Shown: positions 37,462-49,992 of the stretch, piece by piece
How the letters are laid out: each line of letters starts with the position of its first letter
Numbering within the stretch: the stretch's first letter is position 1
Origin: Liolophura sinensis
Taxonomy: Eukaryota; Mollusca; Polyplacophora; Chitonida; Chitonidae
DNA: 64,000 nucleotides
Direction of reading: 5' to 3'
NCBI RefSeq assembly: GCF_032854445.1
Contig: NC_088302.1
Location: forward strand, 41,358,191-41,422,190
Notes under the pieces: generated by a model
Told to the model about the DNA's origin: nothing
Database searches by the model: none
The model's input: the letters and a program-made list of their open reading frames with translations, nothing else
Translations under genes and position numbers: made by a program

Positions 37462-40400
37462 ATAGACCCAGATCAGACAAACTCAGCCTGTGGGCTATTG
37501 GTATGCTTTATAATATTCTAACTTGATTTCTCCCTCGCATTCATGTTGGGTACCAGTCATGCCAGTGTTTGGGTGTATTGGATTGATGTAGTATTTGTTG
37601 ATGTATAACTAATTTAATCATATTACATTTACAAATTAATATATTAATTGTGCATGTTGCTGATCATTTCAGCTTAAATTTGGCTCATATGAAGCGAGGA
37701 CAGAAAAAGCTCATTTCCTTGTGAGACACTGCTGCAAATCTCATTTTTCTTTCAGTGTTAAGCATGGCATCAAAACCCATTCATTTTTCAACATACATAT
37801 ATGAAGTGCGGTTAATGCTTTGGAGTTAGTTTATTATAACCCTTTCACTGAAGTTGGAGGGTGGAGGGTATACTGGAATCACACTGTCTGTCTGCCTGTC
37901 TCCCCAGCTTAAAACTATTGCGCTGATTTTGATGAAACTTATACATGCTTAAGTTTTATGGCTATTGGGTAATTATTTTCATAATCACCCCCATTATTTT
38001 ACATAACAGTGCTTTTCCATGTATTCAGATTTTGTCCATGCAGCTCTTCCTAAGGTGCAGATTTTGTTTCCATGAAATTTAGCATACATCTCCCCCATCA
38101 TCTAAATTTGTCTATACTTAAGTTTAATTACAAATGATAAATTATTTTCATAATTACTTCTGGTACTTAGTGCAATAATTGATTTTTTATTTTGGGAAAT
38201 GTTGAGGGATGGAAGGGGGGCATTTCAGACATTCGGATTTTAGTTTTAACTGGAGATTGAGTTGAGCTATTATTTAAATTTGAACTGGGAAGTGGAAGTT
38301 TTCTCTGAGAATGTGAAGCGAGTGCAGAGTGCTAGGATTTGACTTAGTGTCACGAACTGTTTGCATTAATACTGAAAATGCAGTGCAAGGCTAAACCATC
38401 AACTCATTTTTTTTTTAAATTGTTGATTGTCTGTCAGAAAGTATTTGTTGGGGTTTTAATCATGTAATTTTATAATAACAAACAACAGAAATGTTCACCT
38501 TGATGGTGTTGGCATGGTTGGGTTTAACACAGATTGGTTGCTAATTGTTTATCAGTGAATATTGTCTTACTCATTTGTGTTTTGTGTGTATTTAAGTTTG
38601 AGATAAAATGAGACAAATCCACTCTGAATTTAACATAATTGCTATTAACACGATGGCAGTGGTCTTGGTGGTGTTGGGTACATATGATTTAAAAAGGATT
38701 GTATTTGTATTAAAGTTTATCATGTTTGTCAGTTTTATATCAAAATTTTTATTCAGTAATGTGATGTTTGAGATATTATATGAACAGTTCTTGTGATGCA
38801 CAGAATTCTTAATGGCAAATTTTAAACTTCCTTCTTGTAGGCTAGCTATTGTAAACATTGTTAATTGTGAAAGGTGTTAAATGAAGCACATAAATAATTC
38901 TCTGTTTCATTGGAAATGTGATGGCACTTGCAATATCCTGTGCAATTGTTTGGTACATTAACCATTTAGTAAAGTGTTTCCACAGTACCAAGCATGTCAT
39001 ACATGTGTTGATGATGACTGCACTTGCACAGTTTGCAATCCTATTACCCTGTCTTTCCATTCTGTACTGGGAATTTACTGTAATGAAGTTAAAAAATATT
39101 GTTTGTACCTTTTGTGATTAATATTATACATACAGATATGTAGTTTATGACATACTCCTTTTCATGTCATTTGAGAAAAAGGTTGGAATCTGCTTTAATA
39201 TGACAGTCCATGGTTGGAATTTTTTGTTGATGTGCATTAAAGAAGGATACCTTAATATAGTTTCCATTCTCAAAAGCAAATTCAGATGAGTAATCACAAA
39301 TACAACAAAATGTCCACAGGAAAACAACAACAATTTACACTTATAATATTTGTACAGATTCATTATCTTCTACATGTAGCATGTCCCACTGTGAACCTGT
39401 TTATGATATGTTTTGAGGGGTAGTTCTGAAGATGCTGGGCCAACTTAATAATATTCCATCATTTCCATGCATCAAAGTATTTATATGCATAATTGTATTA
39501 CCGGGTATTGAATTATACTGATTGGATTTGTGTATTTTTCCTCACCCAGGGAGTGACTTTTTGTACGCTCGTGCCAGCAGCAGCTCCCAGTGGTCCAGTG
39601 CTGAGCGCGCAGACAGTGAGCTGGATCATAAGGCCAGGAAGGGTGAGTTTTTGGGTACAACTTCTGTATTATATGGCTGGTAAACTTGGCTGTTCAAAAA
39701 CTTTCTCTATATATTTATAATACAAAACTTCCTGTTACAGTTCTTATCAGAAGGTCTCCAGCTTCAAAGGCAGTTCAGCCAGCAGCCTTGATCATGCTGG
39801 AATAAATGCACCATACCTAAAATTCAACTTAGGCTAGACATCCTGGGCTTACGTAACTCTCACATCAGCTAGTCAGAAACAGTTGTGCTAAAAAGGTGTG
39901 TTCTCTGTGTTCTCTGTGTTAAGGGTGTGTGTGTGCTGTATAGGTAGGTATGTTCTCTGTGTTAGGTGTTGTATGCTGTATAGATAGATATGTTCTCTTT
40001 GTTTGGGGTGTGTGTGTGCTGTATAGATAGGTGTGTTCTCTTTGTTAGGCATGTGTGTGTGTGGTATATAGATAGGTATGTTCTCTTTGTTAGGTGTTGT
40101 ATGCTGTATAGGTAGGTGTGTTCTCTTTGTTAGGCGTGTGTGTATGCTGTATAGATAGATGTGTTCTCTTTGTTAGGTGTGTGTGTTTGCTGTATAGATA
40201 GGTGTGTTGTCTTTGTTAGGTGTTGTATGCTGTATAGATAGGTATGTTCTCTTTGTTAGGTGTGTGTGTGCTGTATAGATAGGTGTGTTCTCTTTGTTAG
40301 GTGTGTGTGTGTGCTGTATAGATAGGTGCGTTCTCTTTGTTGGGTGTTGTATGCTGTATAGATAGGTGTTTTCTCTTTGTTAGGTGTTGTATGCTGTATA

Positions 40401-43393
40401 GATAGGTGTTTTCTCTTTGTTAGGTGTGTGTGTGTGTGTGCGGTATAGATAGGTGTGTTCTCTTTGTTAGGTGTGTGTGTGTGCTGTATAGATAGGTGTG
40501 TTCTTTTTGTTAGGTGTTGTATGCTGTATAGATGGTTTAATAGTTTACAGTATAATTTATTTTGCAGTGTCTGATAAAATATCAGAAAGTTTGAACATCG
40601 TGGCCAATGAACCCTCGTTGGCATTTTTTCGAATTCAGGAGCATGTGAGGAAATCATTACCACAACTTGTGGAACAGAAGGTAATCAGGCTGATTTTTAT
40701 TCTTTAAACACTCTTATTTAGAGTTATAAAAGAACAAATCTGCAGAATTAAATGAGGAATTCAGGGGAGATAATTTTTCTGTTTACAGTATATTTTCAAG
40801 TATCTCACATTTTGCATAGTTTGTGTGGGAGTTGTGTCCCTTCTGTCACTACAGGCGTTATTGCTTCATTTTCTAAGTTCTTTGGGGTGTTTTTGGTATC
40901 AACATGTAGGTAAAACCTCTTATTTGTTGACTTGCATAGACAGCCATAGCGCAGACATTAACATGATTTTTGAAATTCATGTTTATTTTGTTGAAATTTG
41001 AATATAATATTGCTGTAGTTTGATGTAAAGCAGCTGTGATAGAGGTCCACCAGAATGCTGTATGTGACAGTCATGTAGGTGTGTTCCTACAGAACACTGT
41101 GCACGATATTCACCAGAGTGTTGTGTGTGGTGTTCCTAAAACAGGCTGAATTGTACGTAACATTCATGTATTTTGGTTTCTACAGCACGCAGTTCAGGAG
41201 ATCCACCAGAATGTCCAAGGAGCTTGTTTCGACACAGAGTATGCTGCCAAGTAAGTGATTGTCTTTGTTCATATACTTTTAATCATTTATTTATTTGGAT
41301 TAGTCTTTTACACTGTACTGAAGAATATTCACTTAAACGACGGTGGCCAGTATTGTAGTTGGAGGAAACCGAGCAGAGCTTGGGGGGAAACCCACGACCA
41401 TCTGCTGGCAGACCTTCCCATGTATGACAGGAGAGGAAACCAGCAATGGTGGCCGGTATTGTAGTGGGAGGAAACTGAGCACAGCTTGGGGGAAAACCCA
41501 CGACCATCTGCTGGCAGACCTTCCCACGTATGACAGGAGAAGAAACCAGCACCGGTGGCCAGTATTGTAGTGGGAGGAAACCGAGCAGAGCTTGGGAGGA
41601 AACCCACGACCATTTGCTGGCAGACCTTCCCACTTATGAGTTGGACTTGAACTCACAGCGACCGCATTGGTGAGAGGTTCCTGGGTCCTGGAGTGTTAGC
41701 ATGCTAACCACCTCAGTCACGGAGGCTCCAGTAATCTGTTTGGTAATACTTGCACATGTACCAGGAGTCTTATGCTTTGTCACGATGCTTGTTTGACTGG
41801 TAATGTGCTAACTTCCGTGTAAACATGCAACTTCTGGGAGCAGTTGCATAAGCACCTCAAATCTGAAATCCTCTTGACTGACCCCAACACTTTGTGGTTT
41901 CTGGGATCATCTTCAACATAAATCATTGTTTCAGTCCACTTATGAAGGTCTATTTTATGGCTTGCCATAAAGTGACACCAATTTTATTTTGTCTTTTATG
42001 GGTGAACTAACACTAAAAAAATCAAAAGCTGCCTTCTTACTTTGTTTAGACCTAAATATTTGTTTTCATTTTCCTGCTTTTCAAGATTTTCTAGAATCAA
42101 GAAAACATTTCTTCAAGAGGAAAAATGACTTGGACATTCCACATTTTCCGATACAATAGGCTTGTTTTAGTTTTACTTTGCGACTGAAATAATATTTATT
42201 CTGCGCGTAAAACAAAAATATAAACTGTGTTGCCTAATTAAAATTTAATAAGAAGAAGTTTTCTTGGGAAAGTTCTGCTTTCCTGCCTTTGTTTAAAATG
42301 GAACAAGCTACCTAATATTTACATACATGTAAATCTCATGTGAGGTCTTGATCAAGTTTGTGTACCTATCAGGGGATTCTGTGTGAATTATAGAGGATTG
42401 AGTTTTGACAGTGCTTGCATTGATGCTCGTGCAGTTTACTGTTGACTTGATTTCAGTGCTGTGAGGAGTATGACAGGGTGGTCCACCCTCTTCTGTAACA
42501 ATGAGAGCTTGGTGATAAACACTGTGCATGCTTATGTAGGGGGTTGTTGTTGTTTTCGGTACTGTGAGGAGCATATGTACATGTATAACAGGCATTATCA
42601 CTCATGTCTGTAACACCCTCACCACCATATGGCTGAAAAATTGCTGATGTGGCATAAAAACCATAATCATTCATTCATTCTGTAACATTCATGCTCATGT
42701 TGTTTTCAGTGCTGTGAGGAGTATGACAGGCAGTACCACCCACTTTTGTAACATTCAAGATTTGCTGAAGAATGCCATGTTCATGAAGCAGCAGATAGAG
42801 TATGAGGAGGGCAGAAAGTAAGTTCTGTTCAATAAGTTTTTATTCAAATAGGGGTTCTGTTGGGTCCAGATGTGACTGATATGTGCACTAATCACATTTG
42901 AGTAAACTTCACATTTTCAGAACCAAAGACAGGAAGGAGTTAAAATAGTTAACAAATTTTCTTTAATAACCTTGTGAAGAAGAGACTAACCTGAATATCC
43001 AAGCATAGAGAAGCAAACAATGAGTGTTTCCTCTTTTCAGTTTTGATGTAGAATTAATATCTTGTATGATGTATGCAACACATAGCATAGCATAGTAGAG
43101 CACACATAGCATACTAAATACTCTCAACTGTCTAAGTTCAGATAGTTATATACTTTCTATTATATCCTCCAATTTACTTCTGTTGCAAGAGTTCTGCAAG
43201 AGTTGTAATGAAATTAGTTACTTTGCCCAGAAAACAGGAGAAATTGAATCCTAGCATGTACACCTCGGCTGGGTGTGCAGCTGGGGGCGTGGCTAAGGAG
43301 GCAGGGGGTGGTCAAGGGGCGGGCCTCACTGTGTCCACAGACTCGGACCTGAGTTTACTCACCCAGAGTGGTCAGTCTCAGTCATCGGGGTAG
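37462..43393 (+). CDS. BORCS8: BORC complex subunit 8, 5' end not found
   Basis: Exons in matching phase: 37462-37500, 39550-39642, 40568-40680, 41186-41250, 42710-42817 and 43231-43393 (stop). The core VSDKISESLNIVANEPSLAF followed by FRIQEHVRKSLPQLVEQK matches human BORCS8 VTDKFTESVYVLANEPSVAL and RLQEHVRRSLPELAQHK; the next two exons (QGACFDTEYAANAVRSM, then IQDLLKNAMFMKQQIE) match its helical second half. BORCS8 is part of BORC, the lysosome-surface complex that recruits ARL8 and kinesins to move lysosomes outward. The N-terminus here is longer than human (at least 43 residues before VSDK, including GSDFLYARASSSSQWSS); the first exon and ATG were not found. The C-terminal 55 residues are Gly/Ser-rich and not conserved. 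Confidence 0.88.
37895..38215 (-). repeat. Dispersed repeat, copy 2
   Basis: The reverse complement matches 5985-6360 without its SINE: TTTCATGGAAACAAAATCTG, GTAATTATGAAAATAAT and ATTATTGCACTAAGTACC. It lies in a BORCS8 intron. Confidence 0.65.
39895..40533 (+). repeat. Minisatellite in a BORCS8 intron (about 37-46-base units)
   Basis: About 15 units of the type TGTATAGATAGGTGTGTTCT followed by CTTTGTTAGGTGTGTGTG, with (GT)n length variation. It ends 35 bases before the exon at 40568. Confidence 0.95.
41283..41732 (-). mobile_element. SINE (family I) with its centre tandemly triplicated
   Basis: Reverse-oriented SINE from the tail at 41283 to the head CCTCAGTCACGGAGGCTCC. A block of about 103 bases (GGTGGCCAGTATTGTAG to TTCCCACGTATGACAGGAG) occurs three times in direct order. 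Overlapping minus ORFs here are repeat-derived. Confidence 0.85.
42605..42681 (+). repeat. SINE (family II) tail fragment
   Basis: CATATGGCTGAAAAATTGCT and a CATTCATTCATTC end, immediately before the BORCS8 exon at 42710. Confidence 0.65.
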
Positions 43394-43763
43394 GTCCGTC
43401 CTCGGTGGTCTCTGTGTGCGTGTGTGTGCTATCATATGTGGTCAGTAGGCTGGTAGTCAGCTTATATGTACGTGTAACTGTACATTCTGTCTGGGAGGAT
43501 GCTCTAATTATAAACAGATAAAAAAAAAAAAAAAACTGGGACATTTTTTGTACATTACTGACAAAATTACAAGTTATAGTCCAAATATTATGAACTTATG
43601 AAAAGCAATACCAGCCATGCAGGTACTCCCTCTGCTCTGCTTGTTGCATTTCAGAGTTGGTGATTTTTTTGTCTTTTTTTTTTTTTTTAAGTTTTGTGGT
43701 TTGATTAATTTTCATGATTTGTGCATGTGGTTGATGTCTAGAACTCTTCATTTATTAATGGGG

Positions 43764-43967
43764 GGCCTCTAACCGAGGGGGTTAGCACGCTAGCATGGCG
43801 CAATGACCCTGGAGACTCTCACCAATACTATCACTGTGAGCTCAAGTCCAGCTTATGCTGACTTCCTCTCCGCCCGTTTTTTTTCCCACCATAAAGCTGG
43901 CTGCCATCGTATAAATGAAATATTCTTGAGGAGGGCATAAAACACCTACCAAATAAATAAATAAATT
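43764..43967 (+). mobile_element. SINE (family I), near full length
   Basis: Head GGCCTCTAACCGAGGGGGTT and AGCACGCTAGCATGGCG, B-box GAGCTCAAGTCC, a shortened middle, tail AATATTCTTGAGGAGGGCAT and an AAATAAATAAATAAA end. Confidence 0.8.
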
Positions 43968-45194
43968 TATTAGTGAGCTGAGAATAGTGTTTCTTGTGTC
44001 ATGACTTCAGGTCATATAATGATGCTTTATATCATTCTGAAGAATGCCTCGTTTATGTTATGGTTTATGGGTGTAGTCACCCTTACCCCTCACCAGGTAC
44101 CTGACATACATGTACCTGATAGGAACCACAGTATAGATGTGAACACCTGAGGACAAGGGCTAGTTCTTTTAACTGTAGACTAAATCAAACCGGAGCGAAA
44201 CTTAATGAATATAAATGTTTTCAGTAGTACATGTACCTCTATTGGAATGTTGAGAGGTTAAGATCAGATATTGGGTAAATGGTTTTTAGGGGTACACTGG
44301 GGGAATAAACTTCTTACATGTATGAGTTTTTGATGTCAAATTTTGAGATGAAATTAGATCGGCATTGTTAGGATTTCAGTTGACTCTCAGTTCACAAGGT
44401 TTGAGTTTTGAGTGTATACCTGTAGATGTGTTGTTCTCACTGTTTGCTGTGTTTTGCTGTGCTTGGTTGGAATCTTTATTCAGAGCCTTGTCCTTAACTT
44501 TTAGTTACATTTACCTTCTCTGTTTTATGTAAATCTACATGTATGTTAGTATTTCCAGTTTTGTGTGTTGTGAATTGAATTTATTCAGCTCTAACTTGCC
44601 TTATATGGTTATTAACTTCACTAAATGATACTAATAGCTACAGCCTGTCAGTGCTGATGTATCTTACTACATGTATATTTTGGTAATGACTGAACGAAAA
44701 TATAAGTCAGAATTTGAAGCACAGGTACACGCATAATCATCATAAGATGGATCCTTATATCAGTGTATATAAGGGAAAAAATTGTAAATTATTTACAACA
44801 GAATTAAGTATTCAAATACATGTATTTGGGGTTCATGCTGTTAAACATGTTGACTTCATCATATTATTCCTTTTATGTTTAGCATAGTCCATAGTATTTT
44901 ATGTTGGAGTATTTTTTGTGTAACTATAAGTACACTATCTCGCACAATTTCTTTGCACTCTAACAGATGATAAATGTAGGGTACGATACATTTTAGAATA
45001 CAGTTTTTAAAAGTGATTGATGATGATTACTGAAACTTTGTGCTTTGTGTCTTATTGTTATTATCTTATCAAGCTTACATAAATGTTGCAGTGACAGCAA
45101 ATAACTGTACAAACTGCCTGTTTGAGGGTTTGTGTAAGTCACTGTGAGACTGATGGAGTGTAGCCAAGCCTCTGACTGTTCCTCCATGTTTCAG

Positions 45195-45284
45195 GGAGTG
45201 CCTGGCGAATGTGTGCAGCTGCTCTCCTGTACATACCAGCACAGGCGGCTCCTGCCAAGCCCTGCTTAATCCCGGCAAACACAA
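45195..45284 (+). other. Possible alternative BORCS8 exon
   Basis: Flanked by TGTTTCAG and AA/GTAAAG and 90 bases long. It is phase-compatible with a donor at the end of the 43231 exon (GG/GTAGGT overlapping the stop) and with the donor at 42817. It would add ECLANVCSCSPVHTSTGGSC and nine further residues. Spliced on to a candidate exon at 49768, it meets a stop at once. Inference from splice sites only. Confidence 0.35.
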
Positions 45285-45742
45285 GTAAAGACCATGTCAA
45301 CATGACCCTTCACACCGTCTGCTTTTTCTGGGCACAGTGTTCACAGAGTGCTGTGCTTGTACATGTACATGTATATCTGTGTGATTGTAGCCTTACACCT
45401 CTCCCCTGTAGCTGTCTTTCATACCCAATCCTTAGAGCTGTACAGCCTGACAGTACATCTCTACTGATCATCCCTACACTGCTATACACCAGATACCCAC
45501 AGATCCACTCTACACTTCATCCCCACATCTGTCTGCTGCATCAAATGCCCACACCTGTCATGCCTCTGTTCCACACGTTTACTCTACACCTCATCCTTAC
45601 AGATGTGTTGTACCCCATAGAAAGCACATCTCTACATATGCACTCTGCACCAGCCCTACACCTGTACTCTACACCAGTCCTACAGCACAGCACATACCCA
45701 CAACTCTACTATACTCCTCATTCCCATACCTGTGCGACAGGC

Positions 45743-46093
45743 CCCGGTATCTCAGTCGGTAGGGCGTCCACTTCGGAGATGGTAGATCCAGGATCAATCC
45801 TGGGTCGGGTCACACCTAAGACTTTAAAAGAGGAAGTCATAACTTCCTCGCTTGGGGTTCAGCATGAAGGTGATAGTACAAGGACTGGTTGACCAGTATC
45901 AGTATAATGGCATGGACAGGGCTGCTTACTTGCCATCCGTAAGTTGTCTCAGTGAAGCAGGACTAGATAAAAGAGCAGTGGAAATCCATCCAGCAGCAAG
46001 GAGGCACATTACATGCACTCTAAGTATTCCTTCATCGTCATATGTCTGAAAAATTGTTATGTGTGATGTTAAACTCGGAACATTCACTCATAC
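45743..46093 (+). mobile_element. tRNA-derived SINE, family II, with an extended body
   Basis: Head CCCCGGTATCTCAGTCGGTA, B-box-like GGATCAATCC, body GTACAAGGACTGGTTGACCA, tail CATATGTCTGAAAAATTGTT and a CATTCACTCATAC end. Confidence 0.75.
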
Positions 46094-47245
46094 TTGTCTA
46101 CTACACCTCTACTCATACTTGTCTTAGTACACCTCTACTGCACAGATCATCCCTACATCTGTCCTCTACACAATGGGCGTAGAGCAGAACTGTACACATC
46201 ACCCCTACATCTGGCCTCTACACCATGGGCCTACAGCAGTACTGCACACATCACCCCTACATCTGTCCTCTACACCATGGGCCTACAGCAGTACTGTACA
46301 CATCATGTCTGCATCTGTCCTCTACACCATGGGCCTATAATACTGTACACATCATGTCTACATCTGCATGCATACTGTACACCTCTTGCCTACACGTGCA
46401 CTGTATTATCTCTGCACCTGTCTGATACACCTCGATCATCTTTACACCTGTAATCTGCACTTAAACACAGCTACCTTCATTGTAGACTTCAACCCTACAT
46501 CTGCACTGAACACATCACCGTACATCTGCACTGTACACATCACCCCTACATCTGCACTGTACACATCACCCCTGCATCTGTACTGTACACATAATGCTTA
46601 CAGCTGTATTGTACACATGGTCCCTATACCTGTATTGTACACAGGATCCCCACACCTGTATTGTACAGACGATGCATATTCCTGTATTGTACACATGGTC
46701 CCTATACCTGTATTGTACACATGGTCCTACAAGTGCACTGTATTATCTCTGCACCTGTCTGTTACACCTCGATCATCTTTACACCTGTAATCTGCACTTA
46801 AGCACAACTACCTTCATTGTAGCCTTCAACCGTACATCTGCACTGAACACATCACCGTACATCTGCACTGTACACATCACCCCTACATCTGCACTGTACA
46901 CATCACCCCTACACCTGTATTGTACACATCATGCCTGCACCTGTATTGTACACATCATGCCTACACCTGTATTGTACACATCATGCCTACACCTGTATTG
47001 TACACATCATGCCTACATGTACACCTGTATTCTACACATCTTGCCACAACTGTATTGTTCACATCATACCACACCTGTATAGTACACATCATGCCTACAC
47101 CTGTATTGTACACATCATGCTAAACCAATTGTACACATCATGCCACACCTGTATTGTTCACATCATGCCACACCTGTATTGTACACATCATGCCCACACC
47201 TGTATTGTACACATAATACAGGTGTGCACATCACCAAACCCATAC
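46094..47245 (+). repeat. Degenerate 25-26-base array with a 340-base higher-order duplication
   Basis: Units such as CACCTGTATTGTACACATCA (with TGCCTA) run for 1.15 kb. A longer block (from CTGTATTATCTCTGCACCTG) occurs at about 46397-46565 and again at 46737-46905. Long ORFs in three frames are repeat artefacts. Confidence 0.9.
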
Positions 47246-47755
47246 TTTACACCTCATCACCTCACCTAATAGACAGCAAATGACAAATGTGCTCTATACT
47301 ACATCCTCAAACCAGACCTCTCTACATGTACATGTAGCTTACACCTGACGTATATCGCCTTTATCCGTAATTAGTCCCCTACAACCCACTTTTGTAATCT
47401 ACACCCAATCCCTACACCTGTACACGACAATTGAGTTTTAGTTGAGCATCCGTACAGCAGTGGTGCAATGGTGTCAGTGTGTGGTGAGCGTGGTGCCCTT
47501 CCATGTTACATGTAGTCTGCCCTTCCATCATCTTGACAGCCTCTGATCAATTCATTTGTGTACAGTGTCTGGTGAATCACCACCTTAGGGTATCATATTT
47601 TCATAAGGGAATATAGGTGCCATGGAGACAAAGCTCAGTTCATTTAATCATTGAAGTTACATGTAACTGCACATGTATGTACATGTAGTCCACTTCCCTA
47701 GTCATCTTCTGAATAACAATGATATAGTGCAATAAGCTCTTCCATTACATCCTGG

Positions 47756-48024
47756 GGCCTCCGTGGCTCAGTTGGTTAGCACGCTAGTGCATCGTAATGA
47801 CCCAGGAGTCTCTCACCAATGCGGTCGCTGTGAGTTCAAGTTCAGCTCATGCTGGCTTCCTCTCCGCCCGTACGTGGGAAGGTCTGACAGCAACCTGGGG
47901 ATGGTCGTGGGTTTCCCCCGGGCTCTGCCTGGTTTCCACCCACCATAATGCTGACCGCTGTCGTACAAGCGAAATATTCTTGAGTATGGAGTAATACACC
48001 AATCAAATAAATAAATGAATAAAT
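47756..48024 (+). mobile_element. SINE (family I), essentially full length
   Basis: Best reference copy in the window: A-box region CCGTGGCTCAGTTGGTTAGC, B-box GAGTTCAAGTTC, central GGGATGGTCGTGGGTTTCCC, tail AAATATTCTTGAGTATGGAG and (AAAT)n. The pattern fits the widespread lophotrochozoan tRNA-SINEs with a conserved central domain. Confidence 0.9.
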
Positions 48025-48118
48025 CCATTACATCCTGACCTTACACCATACAGTTCACCATGAGAGGATATTTTGCAATTTTGTCACCAAGAACATGGTA
48101 CAAGAACATCTCCATGTA

Positions 48119-48274
48119 GTTATTAGCTCACTAGCACAACACAATGTTTCAAGAGCTTCTCACCAATGTGATTGCTCTGTGTTCAAATCCAACTCATTCT
48201 GGCTTTCTCTCCGGTCGTATGTTACGTAAGTGAAATATTCTTGAATACAGTGTAAACACCCAATAAATAAGTAA
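48119..48274 (+). repeat. Degenerate SINE (family I) with internal deletion
   Basis: TTCTCACCAATGTGATTGCT and GTGTTCAAATCC are joined almost directly to the tail GTGAAATATTCTTGAATACA. Confidence 0.7.
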
Positions 48275-48429
48275 ATTGAGACCATGAATTGTGCTCTAGC
48301 ATTTCCATGAAGCTCTATATAACTTTGCTGACAGGTGCTGCTTTTTCCTGACCATCATGACCAAGTCACCACTTTTTTTCATCATGAGTCTGATCGAACT
48401 GTGTAAAGGCTATATTTATCATGAATTCC

Positions 48430-48790
48430 ATGCCATTTCTTATTGTTATCAGATGGATCACTCAGTCATCAATGGTGTACCTCCATAACAGTGTTATTTA
48501 TGGTTTCTTAGTGTTATCAGATGGACCATTGAGTCATCAATGGTGTACCTCCATAGTGTGTTATTCATGGTTTCTTAGTGTTATCAGATGGATCATTCAG
48601 TCATCAGTGGTGTACCTCCATAGTGTGTTATTCATGGTTTCTTAGTGTTATCAGATGGATCATTCAGTCATCAGTTGTGTACCTCTGTAATGTGTTATTC
48701 ATGGATCAGTGGTGTACCTCCATAGTGTGTTATTCGTGGATCAGTGGTGTACCTCCATCGTGTGATATTTATGGATCAGTGCATGGGTTT
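48430..48790 (+). repeat. Tandem repeat of about 80-90 bases, shortening to about 45
   Basis: Units contain GTTATCAGATGGATCATTCA and GGTGTACCTCCATAGTGTG; four long units are followed by three short ones keeping only the second motif. Confidence 0.9.
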
Positions 48791-49299
48791 GGTGCTTTAC
48801 CATCTTGTAATCGCTGAATGTCCCACCCATTTGTACATGTATATTATTTATGCATTAATTAGATATAATGTTATTACATACATGTAGAATCTGTCACCAT
48901 TAGAGGTTGGGAGTTCTGAACTTGCTATGCTTCTCCAAAAAAATTACTACCAATCTTATCTTCCAAGCATGTATTTCATTACAGTGTATCTTTAATAATA
49001 TACTCAGTCTGTTGTAATCCATGATGTTATGTTCTAATGATTTACAAATTTTGACATATCATAATGGTTTTTCTGTATCTTGTTCAGTCCTTGTATGTAT
49101 CAGAGATTTACTGTTTATTTTACCACGGTTACCTTGTAGTCAATCCATTGTGTTCTGTGTGAAAAAGTGAAAGACTTCACAGCTCTGTATATTAAGTAGC
49201 AAAGACATTTTTATGCACTAAATGGTATGTATTGATGAAAGAATTAACCTATTGTTATAGAAATATATTCAACTACAGTATGTATAAATCACCTATAAT

Positions 49300-49528
49300 T
49301 TCATGAATGACACAGGAATCTCCTACCAATGCCGTTGCCCAAGTTCAGGTACAGCTCATGCTGACTTCCTGTCCAGCTGTATGTGGGAAAGTCTGTCAGC
49401 AACCTGCGGATGGCTGTGGGTTTCCCCTGGGCTCTGCCCAGTTTCTTTCCACGATAATGCTGGCCACTGTTGTATAAGTGAAATATTCTTGAGTGCAGTG
49501 TAAAAAGACCAATCAGATCAAATAAATA
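49300..49528 (+). mobile_element. SINE (family I), missing the extreme 5' head
   Basis: CTCCTACCAATGCCGTTGCC, ATGTGGGAAAGTCTGTCAGC, GTGGGTTTCCCCTGGGCTC and tail GTGAAATATTCTTGAGTGCA. Confidence 0.85.
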
Positions 49529-49767
49529 TAATTTCATGGAAAATTTTGCAGTAATTTAATCACCTTGCTGAACTAAGTTGGTGAAAAATTATGTGAAATG
49601 ACCAAGGGAATTTTATGTGGTTTGGCATATTTCACATGTCACACCCCATAGTTTTAGGCCTACATTTCATACAGCAGTGCTCTTAGTTGGGGGGAGGGGG
49701 ATTTTAGGTGATTTTATACTGCATATGTTATGTGTATGTAAATGTTTGATGTTTGTGTTGATTGCAG

Positions 49768-49992
49768 GTGAAGCCTGGGTCATGTCAGAGATGTGAGCTC
49801 AAGGAATGTTTGAAAAACCGATCTGCAGAGAGAGCTGCAGGCTTATTAGGCAATGTGATGTGTAGGCAACACTTCTCTCACCATCAACTCTCCAAGGAAC
49901 TCTCAATCAAGTGGGCATATGAGCTATTGGAGGGATGCTTTCACAACTACAACTTCCATAAGCGCATCTGTGTTTGGACAGGTATTATGTAG
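49768..49992 (+). other. Candidate terminal exon or 3' UTR of BORCS8
   Basis: Preceded by GTTGATTGCAG. The open frame (KPGSCQRCELKECLKNRSAE onward, ending GIM) is unrecognised, and phase from the 45195 exon gives an immediate stop, so it would be non-coding in that isoform. Confidence 0.3.

Noticed and set aside
41283-41656. Minus ORFs of 94-116 residues with repeated GRSASKWSW
   Set aside because: Derived from the tandemly repeated centre of a SINE.
46094-47269. Several overlapping Cys/His/Tyr-rich ORFs (YTSCLHLYCTHH type)
   Set aside because: They occur in different frames of a 26-base array and have no start context or exon borders.
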